A stretch of DNA of 64,000 bases, from positions 248,001-312,000 of the forward strand of contig JAPLDJ010000015.1 in assembly GCA_026391805.1 (NCBI GenBank). Reading direction: 5' to 3'. Positions 42,841 through 50,171 of the stretch are shown one piece after another; the first letter of the stretch is position 1; the number at the start of each line of letters is the position of its first letter. The notes beneath the pieces were generated by a model. It was given only the letters and a program-made list of their open reading frames with translations, searched no databases and was not told where the DNA came from. Made by a program: the position numbers and the translations under genes. Origin of the DNA: Bacteroidota bacterium (lineage in GTDB: Bacteria > Bacteroidota > Bacteroidia > Bacteroidales > FEN-979).

Positions 42841-44334
42841 ATGAAAATGCCCAGGTCGATTTCCAACTGGATAAGCATCGTCGGAGCCATCTTTGCCGTC
42901 AACAGCCTTATCCTGATCATCATCCTCTTTCTCCAGTCGCTCTTTTCTTCCCAGTCCAATCCGTACAACGGGATGTTCACCTACATCATCCTTCCGACCA
43001 TACTGGTCATCGGGTTGATCATGATCCCGATCGGGATGCTGATCAAGCGGAGGCGAAAATCGAAAGCAGGGGAACCGCGCTGGCCTGTCCTGGACATGAA
43101 CAGCACCAAGCAGCGGCATCGCCTGCTCCTGGTCTCTGTTTTCATCTTTCTCTTCATGATCATTTCCGCTGTCGGTAGTTACGAGGCGTTCAATTTCACC
43201 GAGTCTGTTCCTTTCTGCGGAAAACTTTGCCACTCGGTGATGGAACCCGAATACGTGACCTACCTGCATTCGCCCCACGCACGTGTTGCCTGTGTGGAAT
43301 GCCATGTGGGTGAAGGCGCCGACTGGTATGTAAAATCCAAACTGTCGGGACTGTACCAGGTTTATTCGGTCCTATTTCATAAATATCCGCAACCCATTGA
43401 AACCCCGATCAAGAACCTGCGCCCGGCACGTGAAACCTGCGAACGCTGTCACTGGCCGGAAAAATTCTATTCGCCGAAACTGGATAATATCAGAACCTAT
43501 CTTACGGACAGCCTGAATACGGAATGGAATGTTTCGATGCTGATGAAGATCAGCCCGAATTTCAATACGATGGGGCTTTCCGGCGGGATCCACTGGCACA
43601 TCAACAAGGACATGCGCATTGAATACATCGCTGCTACGAAAGACCGGGAGTCGATCCCATGGGTGAAATACACCAACCTGAAAACCGGGGATGTCCAGAT
43701 CTTCCAGGATACGGAAAACATGCTCACACAGAAAGCCATTGATACCCTGGAACACCGGACAATGGACTGCATGGACTGCCATAACCGCCCTTCGCATTCC
43801 TACAAATCGGCTCCTGTCTTTGTGGATGAAGGCATGATGAAGGGCGATATCCCGAAAGAGTTGCCATTCATTAAAAAAGTTGCGATGAACGTTCTGAAGG
43901 GACCGTATACAAACAAGGATTCTTCTTACAAGTACATCACGGACAGTATTTACAATTTTTACAAGATCAAATTTCCCGCTATCTATGCCAATAAAAAAGG
44001 CCTGATCGATAAAGCGATCGCCGGTATTTTGAATGAATTTTCCCTCAACGTTTTTCCATACATGCGTGCAAGCTCGGGAAATTACCTGAACCACATCGGG
44101 CACCTGGAATCGGATGGATGTTTCCGTTGTCATTCCGACCGTCATAAGGCCAAGAACGGGAAGACCATCTCAAAAGACTGCAACTGGTGCCATACGTTCG
44201 TTGCGCTGGGGCCCACGTCGAACATGCAGTACGGAACCACGGAAAAAACAATGGAGTTTGTTCATCCAGTGGATGTTAAGGATAACTGGAAAACCTATTT
44301 CTGTACCGAATGCCACCGTTCGCTTTATCCGTAA
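42841..44334 (+). CDS. ImcH-like NapC/NirT heptaheme membrane cytochrome
   Basis: 497 residues. Three N-terminal membrane helices (~10-35, 46-69, 94-118) precede a NapC/NirT domain whose first heme motif is CGKLCHSVM (CX3CH, Cys126-Cys130-His131 with Met134 as candidate axial ligand), followed by CVECH at 151. Five further CXXCH sites (CERCH, CMDCH, CFRCH, CNWCH, CTECH) make seven hemes. Three helices plus a NapC-type N-terminus plus seven hemes is the reported architecture of ImcH, the inner-membrane quinol oxidase used by Geobacter for high-potential extracellular acceptors. Homology at the level of function is inference. Confidence 0.85.
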   Translation: MKMPRSISNWISIVGAIFAVNSLILIIILFLQSLFSSQSNPYNGMFTYIILPTILVIGLIMIPIGMLIKRRRKSKAGEPRWPVLDMNSTKQRHRLLLVSVFIFLFMIISAVGSYEAFNFTESVPFCGKLCHSVMEPEYVTYLHSPHARVACVECHVGEGADWYVKSKLSGLYQVYSVLFHKYPQPIETPIKNLRPARETCERCHWPEKFYSPKLDNIRTYLTDSLNTEWNVSMLMKISPNFNTMGLSGGIHWHINKDMRIEYIAATKDRESIPWVKYTNLKTGDVQIFQDTENMLTQKAIDTLEHRTMDCMDCHNRPSHSYKSAPVFVDEGMMKGDIPKELPFIKKVAMNVLKGPYTNKDSSYKYITDSIYNFYKIKFPAIYANKKGLIDKAIAGILNEFSLNVFPYMRASSGNYLNHIGHLESDGCFRCHSDRHKAKNGKTISKDCNWCHTFVALGPTSNMQYGTTEKTMEFVHPVDVKDNWKTYFCTECHRSLYP

Positions 44335-44392
44335 AAAGATAAATTTTCCGCCATTTCATTCACAAAGCTCCGAAATGACTTAGTTTTGTGAT

Positions 44393-44845
44393 ATGAAACC
44401 AAAAAAGATACCCTCAAGGGTCAGAACGGCTTTGGCAGCCGGTAATATCAGGGAAGCCAATGCTTTACTTGGGAATCTTTATTCGATAGAAGGGATTGTT
44501 GTCCTTGGCCGGCAGGTGGGAAGGCAGATCGGGTTCCCGACGGCAAACCTGAAACTGAATGACCATTTCCCCTTATTTCTCGCCAACGGCGTTTACGCTG
44601 TAAAAGTCAGGCACCACAAAGCGCTCTACAACGGAATGGCGAACATCGGCCTGCGGCCAACGTTCGAACAGCATGAGCTCACGGTCGAGGTCAACCTTTT
44701 TGATTTCTCTGAAGATATTTACGGACAGGAACTGAAAGTTTACTTTATCGAAAAGATCAGGGATGAAAAGAAGTTTCCCGGTGCGGAAGAATTGAAAAAA
44801 CAGATCGCGCTTGATAAAAACCGGGTCATGGAATTATTGTCCTGA
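44393..44845 (+). CDS. Stand-alone riboflavin kinase domain
   Basis: 150 residues. The riboflavin-kinase barrel motifs GRQIGFPTANLKL, NGVYAVKV and the ending YGQELKVYFIEKIRDEKKFP are clear. The first ~25 residues (SRVRTALAAGNIREANALLG) look like the linker of bifunctional RibF, but the FAD synthetase domain is absent. It would make FMN from riboflavin. A bifunctional RibF would be expected elsewhere, so this may be an extra copy. It follows the ImcH-like gene by 58 bp; a TAGTTTTG element at 44381-44388 hints at a separate promoter very close to the ATG. Confidence 0.8.
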   Translation: MKPKKIPSRVRTALAAGNIREANALLGNLYSIEGIVVLGRQVGRQIGFPTANLKLNDHFPLFLANGVYAVKVRHHKALYNGMANIGLRPTFEQHELTVEVNLFDFSEDIYGQELKVYFIEKIRDEKKFPGAEELKKQIALDKNRVMELLS

Positions 44846-45304
44846 CGGAACCATCCGGATTCCCACTCCCAGCAATCCTTTGATTTCCAGGCGGGGAACC
44901 AGTGCTTCCACCCGGATCCGCAACATTCCTTTCTTATCCATCAGCAGCTCCTTTTTCAGTGCGATGGAGGCTGAACAGGAATCAGCTGTACAGGTACCCA
45001 GAAATCCTCCCGATCTGTTTTTAATCATGAAGAGGTATTCCTTGATCCTGTTCTCACCGGATGGCGTTTCCATTACCATGTTGAATTTCAGGTTATCAAA
45101 CTCGTATGCCTTTGTGTGATGCGCAAAGAAATAGATGTCGTACTTCTTTCCTGTTTCGAGGATGGGGATGTCAAATTTCAGGATGGTAAAGCGATCCCAG
45201 GTTTGGTTTGGGAATTTATAATAACTGATGATCTCATTGTTCTTTTTACAAGCTGTTAAAGAAACAACAATCATTAAACAAAAAAAGATATTTTTTTTAC
45301 TCAT
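44834..45304 (-). CDS. GldH-like lipoprotein
   Basis: 156 residues. Lipobox SLTAC gives a lipidated Cys at 19 followed by Lys-Lys. The core FPNQTWDRFTILKFDIPI, the pattern ETGKKYDIYFFAHHTKAYEF and the ending LGVGIRMV resemble GldH lipoproteins, which take part in gliding or Type 9 secretion in Bacteroidetes. The similarity is moderate and the family call is tentative. Its last 12 bases overlap the end of the convergent riboflavin kinase gene. Confidence 0.5.
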   Translation of the reverse strand: MSKKNIFFCLMIVVSLTACKKNNEIISYYKFPNQTWDRFTILKFDIPILETGKKYDIYFFAHHTKAYEFDNLKFNMVMETPSGENRIKEYLFMIKNRSGGFLGTCTADSCSASIALKKELLMDKKGMLRIRVEALVPRLEIKGLLGVGIRMVPSGQ

Positions 45305-45386
45305 AACCCATTATTATATTGCAAGTTAGTTAGATTATCATTCTTGATTTTCTGCCCTCTGATTTCCGACTTCTTTTTCCAACCCA

Positions 45387-45425
45387 CCTCACCCCCCGAC
45401 CCCCTCTCCTGAAGGAGAAGGGGAG
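45387..45425. repeat. GC-rich palindromic intergenic repeat, copy 4 (diverged)
   Basis: CCCCTCTCCTGAAGGAGAAGGGG centre spans 23 bases as two arms of CCCCTCTCCT and AGGAGAAGGGG; C-rich sequence precedes it. A diverged member of the family at 5355, 17644 and 33315. Confidence 0.65.
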
Positions 45426-45442
45426 TAATTATCCGCTCTAGC

Positions 45443-45486
45443 CTCCATCTTCCGTTCTCCATTTTCCATTCTCCATTATCCATCCT
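45443..45486. repeat. Tandem CTCCATTTTCCATT-type short repeat
   Basis: Six or so units of TCCATT/TCCGTT between the GldH-like gene and the NtrY-like kinase gene. Confidence 0.65.
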
Positions 45487-45506
45487 CAGTCCTCTGACCT
45501 CCGATT

Positions 45507-48500
45507 TCAGACATCCGTTTCCGACACTGTAAAAACTATTGTAAACGTCGTTCCGCTGCCTTCTCCGGAAACAAAGCTTATCTCTCCGCTGAGGCCCTGG
45601 ATGATGCTCTTTACAATGGCGAGTCCCATTCCCATGCCACCTGATTTTGTGGTGAAATTCGGCTGGAAGATCCGGTCGGTTAGTTCTCCCGGAATACCGA
45701 TGCCGTTGTCGGATATTTTTATCAGGATCCTTTTTTCAACGCATTCAAGTTCTATAATTACCCGGCCATCTTCATTATTCCCGATGGCCTGAATGGCATT
45801 GTTGATAAGGTTGGTAAAGACCCTCAAAAGCTGTTTCCGGTCGCCCATGATGCGGGCCGGAACGGCCGGGTTATTCCGGAATTCAAAATTTATCTGTGTC
45901 GTGTCCTGGTAAAGCGCTTTTACATTTTCAAGTATCTCATTAATATTCAATATTTCAGGCTGGGTTACCGGCATTTTTGCAAAATCCGAGAATTCGGAAG
46001 CGATCGCCGATAAGGATTCAATCTGTTCGGTCATGCTCGCTGTGAAACGAACCAGCCGATCCTCCCAGTCGGGAGAATTATCCTTCCAGGTCTTTTCAAG
46101 GTGCTGAACACTTAATTTCATCGGCGTCAGCGGGTTCTTGATCTCATGGGCCACCTGTCGCGCCATTTCCCTCCAGGCCGATTCCCGTTCAGACCTGGCC
46201 AGCAGTTCAGCGCTTCTGGCGAGCTCGTCGATCATGCGGTTGTATTCATCCACGAGCCGCCCGATCTCGTCTTTTCTTTTCCATTCGATCTTTTCGTTGT
46301 ATTTCCCGTACGACAACTGTCCGATCCTGGACGTAAGGATGCGCAGCGGGCGGCTGATGTAATTTGAGACGACAAGCGCAATGAAGATCCCGATGATGAT
46401 CAGGAAAACATAAACATTGATGAAGGCAACCAGGAATGTCGAGATCTCCTTTTTCAGGTCTTCCTGGCGCGCAAAATAGGGAAGGTTCAGGTATGCCAGG
46501 AGATTATTCCTCTCGTCAAAGAACGGCATGTAGGCTGAATAATACCCGTGTTCCCCGATCCTTTCCTGTTGTATGTAGTAAGAGTTGTGCCTGAACCTCA
46601 GCTGTTCAAAGGCTTTCCGGTTCATCAGCACCGAGGTCAATCCCTCTTCAAAGATCTCGGGACGGGAGGTGGCCATCAGCCTTCCGTCAGGGTTATAAAG
46701 GTTCACATCCGCAAAAAACACATTGGAGAATTCTGTCAGTATTTCGTTAAGCTCGTTTTCAGACAGGCCGGAAAAATCAACGGAATTCCCGATCTTGTGC
46801 TGAAGCTCTACCAGCAGGGAATGTGTGCGTTCATTAAGGTTTTCCTGATTCTTGGAAGTATTGAGACTGATGATGTAATAGATGATAAGCACCCCGGTGA
46901 TCAGCAACGAAGCTGCAAGAATTCCCGCCATGGATAACTGCAACCGGTCGCCAAGACGAAGGAAGGATATGCTCACCACCTCCCCGAACCGGATGATCGC
47001 AAAAAAGAGCATGGAAAAGAGGGTGAAAATGAAAAAGAGATAAGAAAACGGGGCGAACTCATCCAGCAATGTGCTTTCTTTCTTGCTGACAATGAGAACA
47101 TTCGATTTATCAACAGGGTAACAATAGTGGTCGAATCCGTCCTTCGAATAATTATGTGCGTGCGTGTGGTTGTTTCCCATTTCATGGTCAAGTTCCAAAC
47201 TGTATTGGAGATTGCCAACCCGGTGAATCAGTTTCCCGCTCCTGTAGTAGGCATAGGAATAGCCTGAAATATCCGGGATCTGGCCCTGGTTTTTATCGAT
47301 CAGTAATTCAGGATATCCCAGGTCTTTGAAAATAAGTTTCGAGCTGATCTCCACATAGGCATTTCCTTCATCTTTTGCTTTTTCGTTTACATCATTGCTT
47401 AGCGGGATCACGGCAAGGTAATTTTTATAACCGTATCCATAATCCAGGAAATATAAATTTCTGCTGAGTGTCGCCTTTCCGAAATCGCTGATGATGTTCT
47501 GAAAATAGCTCCTGCAATTGATCAGGTAATTATGCGGCTGCACCCGCAGAGTCTTTGCTGCCGTACACATTGTCACCTGGAAGGTATAATTGTTCCAGTA
47601 CCCGCGGAAATAGGTTTCCTGGAGGTACTTTTCAATGCTGTCTTCGTATTCCTCTGAATTTTTCTGCAATGCAGTCCGGCAGGCCTTTCTGAACAATGAA
47701 TCCCGGATGATCTGGGGTTCCACTTTTGAAAAGAGCAGTTCCGCCATCGGATCGCGTGCCGCACCAAGTTTGATCGCCAGCAGTTTTCTCTTTTCCTTTT
47801 CGATCGAATTGTTGAAATGATTCAATATCAGGGTCCCGGTGAATGAGAATAAAATAAGCCATAGCAGGATCCGGGTCATCGATGTATCTGATATTTTGTG
47901 TTTCCGGAAGATCTTTATCTCTCGGATTCCGACCAGGTCAAGGATGGATCTTAACAACCGTATCACGATAAGGAAATAGGAGAGAAAAACAGCGGAAATG
48001 ATGATGCATCCCAGGAAACTGGAGAAGTTAAGCCCTGAAATGTCCTGCAGGTTAAAGGGAATCGTTGAGTTCACAACCAGGTCCCTTATGATTGCAACGA
48101 TTGAATAAAAGCCGGCCACCACAAGGATCAGAAGAAGCAATGAAACTGCGGAACGGAAAGGCTTGCTCAGTTTTTTCAGACCGGAAAAACCCGGATAATG
48201 GTGAAAGAAAACATACGAAATTAAAAGAAGCAGGATGCTGTTCACCAGGAAATCACCCAGCGAGGGAAGAAGTACCGATGAGGAAAACGAAGCCGGGCCG
48301 AACAGATCGGAATCATACAATACAAAAGGCACCCTGAAATAAAACTGCAGGATCCGTAAAATCAACACATCCAGAGCAAAACTGAGCAGGAAAAGCCAGC
48401 GGGAAGAAAAAAGGGCTTCCAGCCTGCAGTAAAGCTTATAAACAGAGACCAGCACCAGGATGAATCCGGCAAAATAGAGAAGGAACAGGAGAATGATCCG

Positions 48501-49133
48501 CAATTGTGAAAAAGCAGGACTGGCGGGGATTTTAAGGCTGCACAGGAATCTTCCGTCAGAGGTGCGGACATTGTTCCGTCCATACTGCAGGCTGATCTCC
48601 GTCTTTTCCGTAACCTTGAATTCTGGCCCGAAACTATTTCTAAGATATTCGTTTTCAAAAAGATACTGATGTTTTAGCAGGATTTGTCCGGTATATACCT
48701 TCGAAGAATCCCTGATTCTGATCACCTCGAACCATCCGTTCCGCTGATTTTCACACCACCGGCCTATTTTATCAAGTCCGGCGGATATTTTTTCCGGAAC
48801 CGGAACCGCGTTCACTGTCCAGAAAACAAGTGAGTCGTTTTCATAAATAAAAAGAACAATCCCTCTTTTTTTATAAAAATCCTGAAGTTCCTGGGCGGGA
48901 CCGGCAGAATTGTACTTCTGGTAATCAAAGCGTGAAGTTTTAATTTTTTCAATCGCCGCCAGTAGCAGTTTTTCTTTTGCGTGTAAAATTTCCTCAAAAT
49001 TCCGGGTGATATTTTCCGGACGATCCCTGAAGGAAAAAAATTCTCCCAGGGCAACTCCCAAAAAAATCAGAAGCAACCCGGTCAGAAAATAGCCTGCAAT
49101 TTTTTTTCTGCTGATCTTTTCGTTAAAAATCAT
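45507..49133 (-). CDS. Large NtrY-like sensor histidine kinase
   Basis: 1208 residues. The N-terminal part holds a membrane anchor, a ~180-residue extracytoplasmic segment and a block of many membrane helices (about residues 210-440), then another extracytoplasmic sensor region, two further helices flanking a second sensor segment, a HAMP domain, and the kinase core with H-box VAHEIKNPLTPMKLSVQHL (His near 990), N-box NLINNAIQAIG and G-boxes DNGIGIP and GGMGMGLAIV. The H-box with NPLTPMKLS is typical of NtrY. No response-regulator gene lies beside it. Signal unknown. Confidence 0.88.
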   Translation of the reverse strand: MIFNEKISRKKIAGYFLTGLLLIFLGVALGEFFSFRDRPENITRNFEEILHAKEKLLLAAIEKIKTSRFDYQKYNSAGPAQELQDFYKKRGIVLFIYENDSLVFWTVNAVPVPEKISAGLDKIGRWCENQRNGWFEVIRIRDSSKVYTGQILLKHQYLFENEYLRNSFGPEFKVTEKTEISLQYGRNNVRTSDGRFLCSLKIPASPAFSQLRIILLFLLYFAGFILVLVSVYKLYCRLEALFSSRWLFLLSFALDVLILRILQFYFRVPFVLYDSDLFGPASFSSSVLLPSLGDFLVNSILLLLISYVFFHHYPGFSGLKKLSKPFRSAVSLLLLILVVAGFYSIVAIIRDLVVNSTIPFNLQDISGLNFSSFLGCIIISAVFLSYFLIVIRLLRSILDLVGIREIKIFRKHKISDTSMTRILLWLILFSFTGTLILNHFNNSIEKEKRKLLAIKLGAARDPMAELLFSKVEPQIIRDSLFRKACRTALQKNSEEYEDSIEKYLQETYFRGYWNNYTFQVTMCTAAKTLRVQPHNYLINCRSYFQNIISDFGKATLSRNLYFLDYGYGYKNYLAVIPLSNDVNEKAKDEGNAYVEISSKLIFKDLGYPELLIDKNQGQIPDISGYSYAYYRSGKLIHRVGNLQYSLELDHEMGNNHTHAHNYSKDGFDHYCYPVDKSNVLIVSKKESTLLDEFAPFSYLFFIFTLFSMLFFAIIRFGEVVSISFLRLGDRLQLSMAGILAASLLITGVLIIYYIISLNTSKNQENLNERTHSLLVELQHKIGNSVDFSGLSENELNEILTEFSNVFFADVNLYNPDGRLMATSRPEIFEEGLTSVLMNRKAFEQLRFRHNSYYIQQERIGEHGYYSAYMPFFDERNNLLAYLNLPYFARQEDLKKEISTFLVAFINVYVFLIIIGIFIALVVSNYISRPLRILTSRIGQLSYGKYNEKIEWKRKDEIGRLVDEYNRMIDELARSAELLARSERESAWREMARQVAHEIKNPLTPMKLSVQHLEKTWKDNSPDWEDRLVRFTASMTEQIESLSAIASEFSDFAKMPVTQPEILNINEILENVKALYQDTTQINFEFRNNPAVPARIMGDRKQLLRVFTNLINNAIQAIGNNEDGRVIIELECVEKRILIKISDNGIGIPGELTDRIFQPNFTTKSGGMGMGLAIVKSIIQGLSGEISFVSGEGSGTTFTIVFTVSETDV

Positions 49134-49245
49134 TTTTTTGAAAATTCTGAGGTCAAAAAACAGCCCTTTTATTAGCGATATAACGAACGATCTTGCAAAA
49201 AACGACCTGCTGTTCCATCAAGGCTGCTTCGTTCATTATGCGCCG

Positions 49246-50154
49246 TTATTTTTCGTTTTTTACTCTCCTGAGGATATAAATAAGGCTTGAATAGTTATTC
49301 TTGTTTTTCCTTGCAAAAGTATTCGATCGTATCCCATTCATAACTGCCGAAAAATAATTTTGTTTTCCTTTCGAATATTTTTCACTCAGCAGACAAATAT
49401 AAAATGCATCCAGTTTCATCGGGATGATCTTTTCGATTTTGAAGCCATGATTTTCTGCCAGGAGTTTCATGGTGGATTGGGAAAAATGGTAAAGGTGACG
49501 GGGCAGGTCGTAAGCGGCCCAGAATTCGCCGAAATGAACTGCATCCCAGGAGTCGCAGTTCGGAACGGCGATGACCAGGGTTCCTCCGGGATTCAAAATG
49601 GTTTCGATTTTTTTCATCCGCTCGTCGAGCCGGTGCACATGTTCGAGCACGTGCCACATGGTGACGATATCGAATGAAGGATGATCCAGCCCGTCAAGAT
49701 ACGATTCTTCGGCAACATCGAGTTGATGTTCCGTGCGGGCAAATGTTCTCGGTTTTTCTCCCGGTTCGATCCCTTTTACATCAAATCCCTTTTGCCGGCA
49801 ATAACGAAGAAATTCACCCGTCCCGCAACCGATGTCGAGCAGGAATTTCCCGGATGAATATTTTCTGATCAGACGGTATTTGCCTCCGATGGTAAAATTT
49901 CGGACAAGCCGGTAAACAAAATTCAGAATGCTTTTCTGTTCTGCATCATGCGAAACATAATCCGGGGAAAGGTAATATTTTGCTATCCCTGTGGCATCCG
50001 GTCGCGGGTTGAGAAATTTCATCCCGCAGTGATTGCAGTATACGATGGTGTATTCTTCCCCGGATAAAAAATAGTCGCGGCCGTTCAGAAACCGGGTAAA
50101 ATCCGGTTTGCCGCAAACGGGGCAGGCGGATAAAATTTCCATGTTATTTTCCAT
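49246..50154 (-). CDS. Class I SAM methyltransferase with N-terminal zinc ribbon
   Basis: 302 residues. Two cysteine pairs (CPVCG at 11 and CNHCG near 40) form a zinc ribbon, then a Rossmann methyltransferase with LLDIGCGTGEFLRYC, GIEPGE, DIVTMWHVLEHVHR and LVIAVPN. This ribbon-plus-methyltransferase design is common among enzymes acting on sugars or polyketide/lipid precursors; the substrate is not known. The ATG at 50154 overlaps the last base of a parS site, which makes up the whole 17-bp gap to mnmG. Confidence 0.82.
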   Translation of the reverse strand: MENNMEILSACPVCGKPDFTRFLNGRDYFLSGEEYTIVYCNHCGMKFLNPRPDATGIAKYYLSPDYVSHDAEQKSILNFVYRLVRNFTIGGKYRLIRKYSSGKFLLDIGCGTGEFLRYCRQKGFDVKGIEPGEKPRTFARTEHQLDVAEESYLDGLDHPSFDIVTMWHVLEHVHRLDERMKKIETILNPGGTLVIAVPNCDSWDAVHFGEFWAAYDLPRHLYHFSQSTMKLLAENHGFKIEKIIPMKLDAFYICLLSEKYSKGKQNYFSAVMNGIRSNTFARKNKNNYSSLIYILRRVKNEK

Positions 50155-50169
50155 GTTCCACGTGAAACA
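50154..50169. promoter_or_regulatory. parS site TGTTCCACGTGAAACA (copy 1)
   Basis: A 16-of-16 match to the ParB-binding consensus TGTTNCACGTGAAACA. It lies between mnmG and the methyltransferase gene and forms its mRNA leader. Confidence 0.9.
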
Positions 50170-50171
50170 AT

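Noticed and set aside
44381-44388. TAGTTTTG as the promoter of the riboflavin kinase gene
   Set aside because: It would give an almost leaderless mRNA and no good -33 element is present; kept only as a remark in the gene entry.
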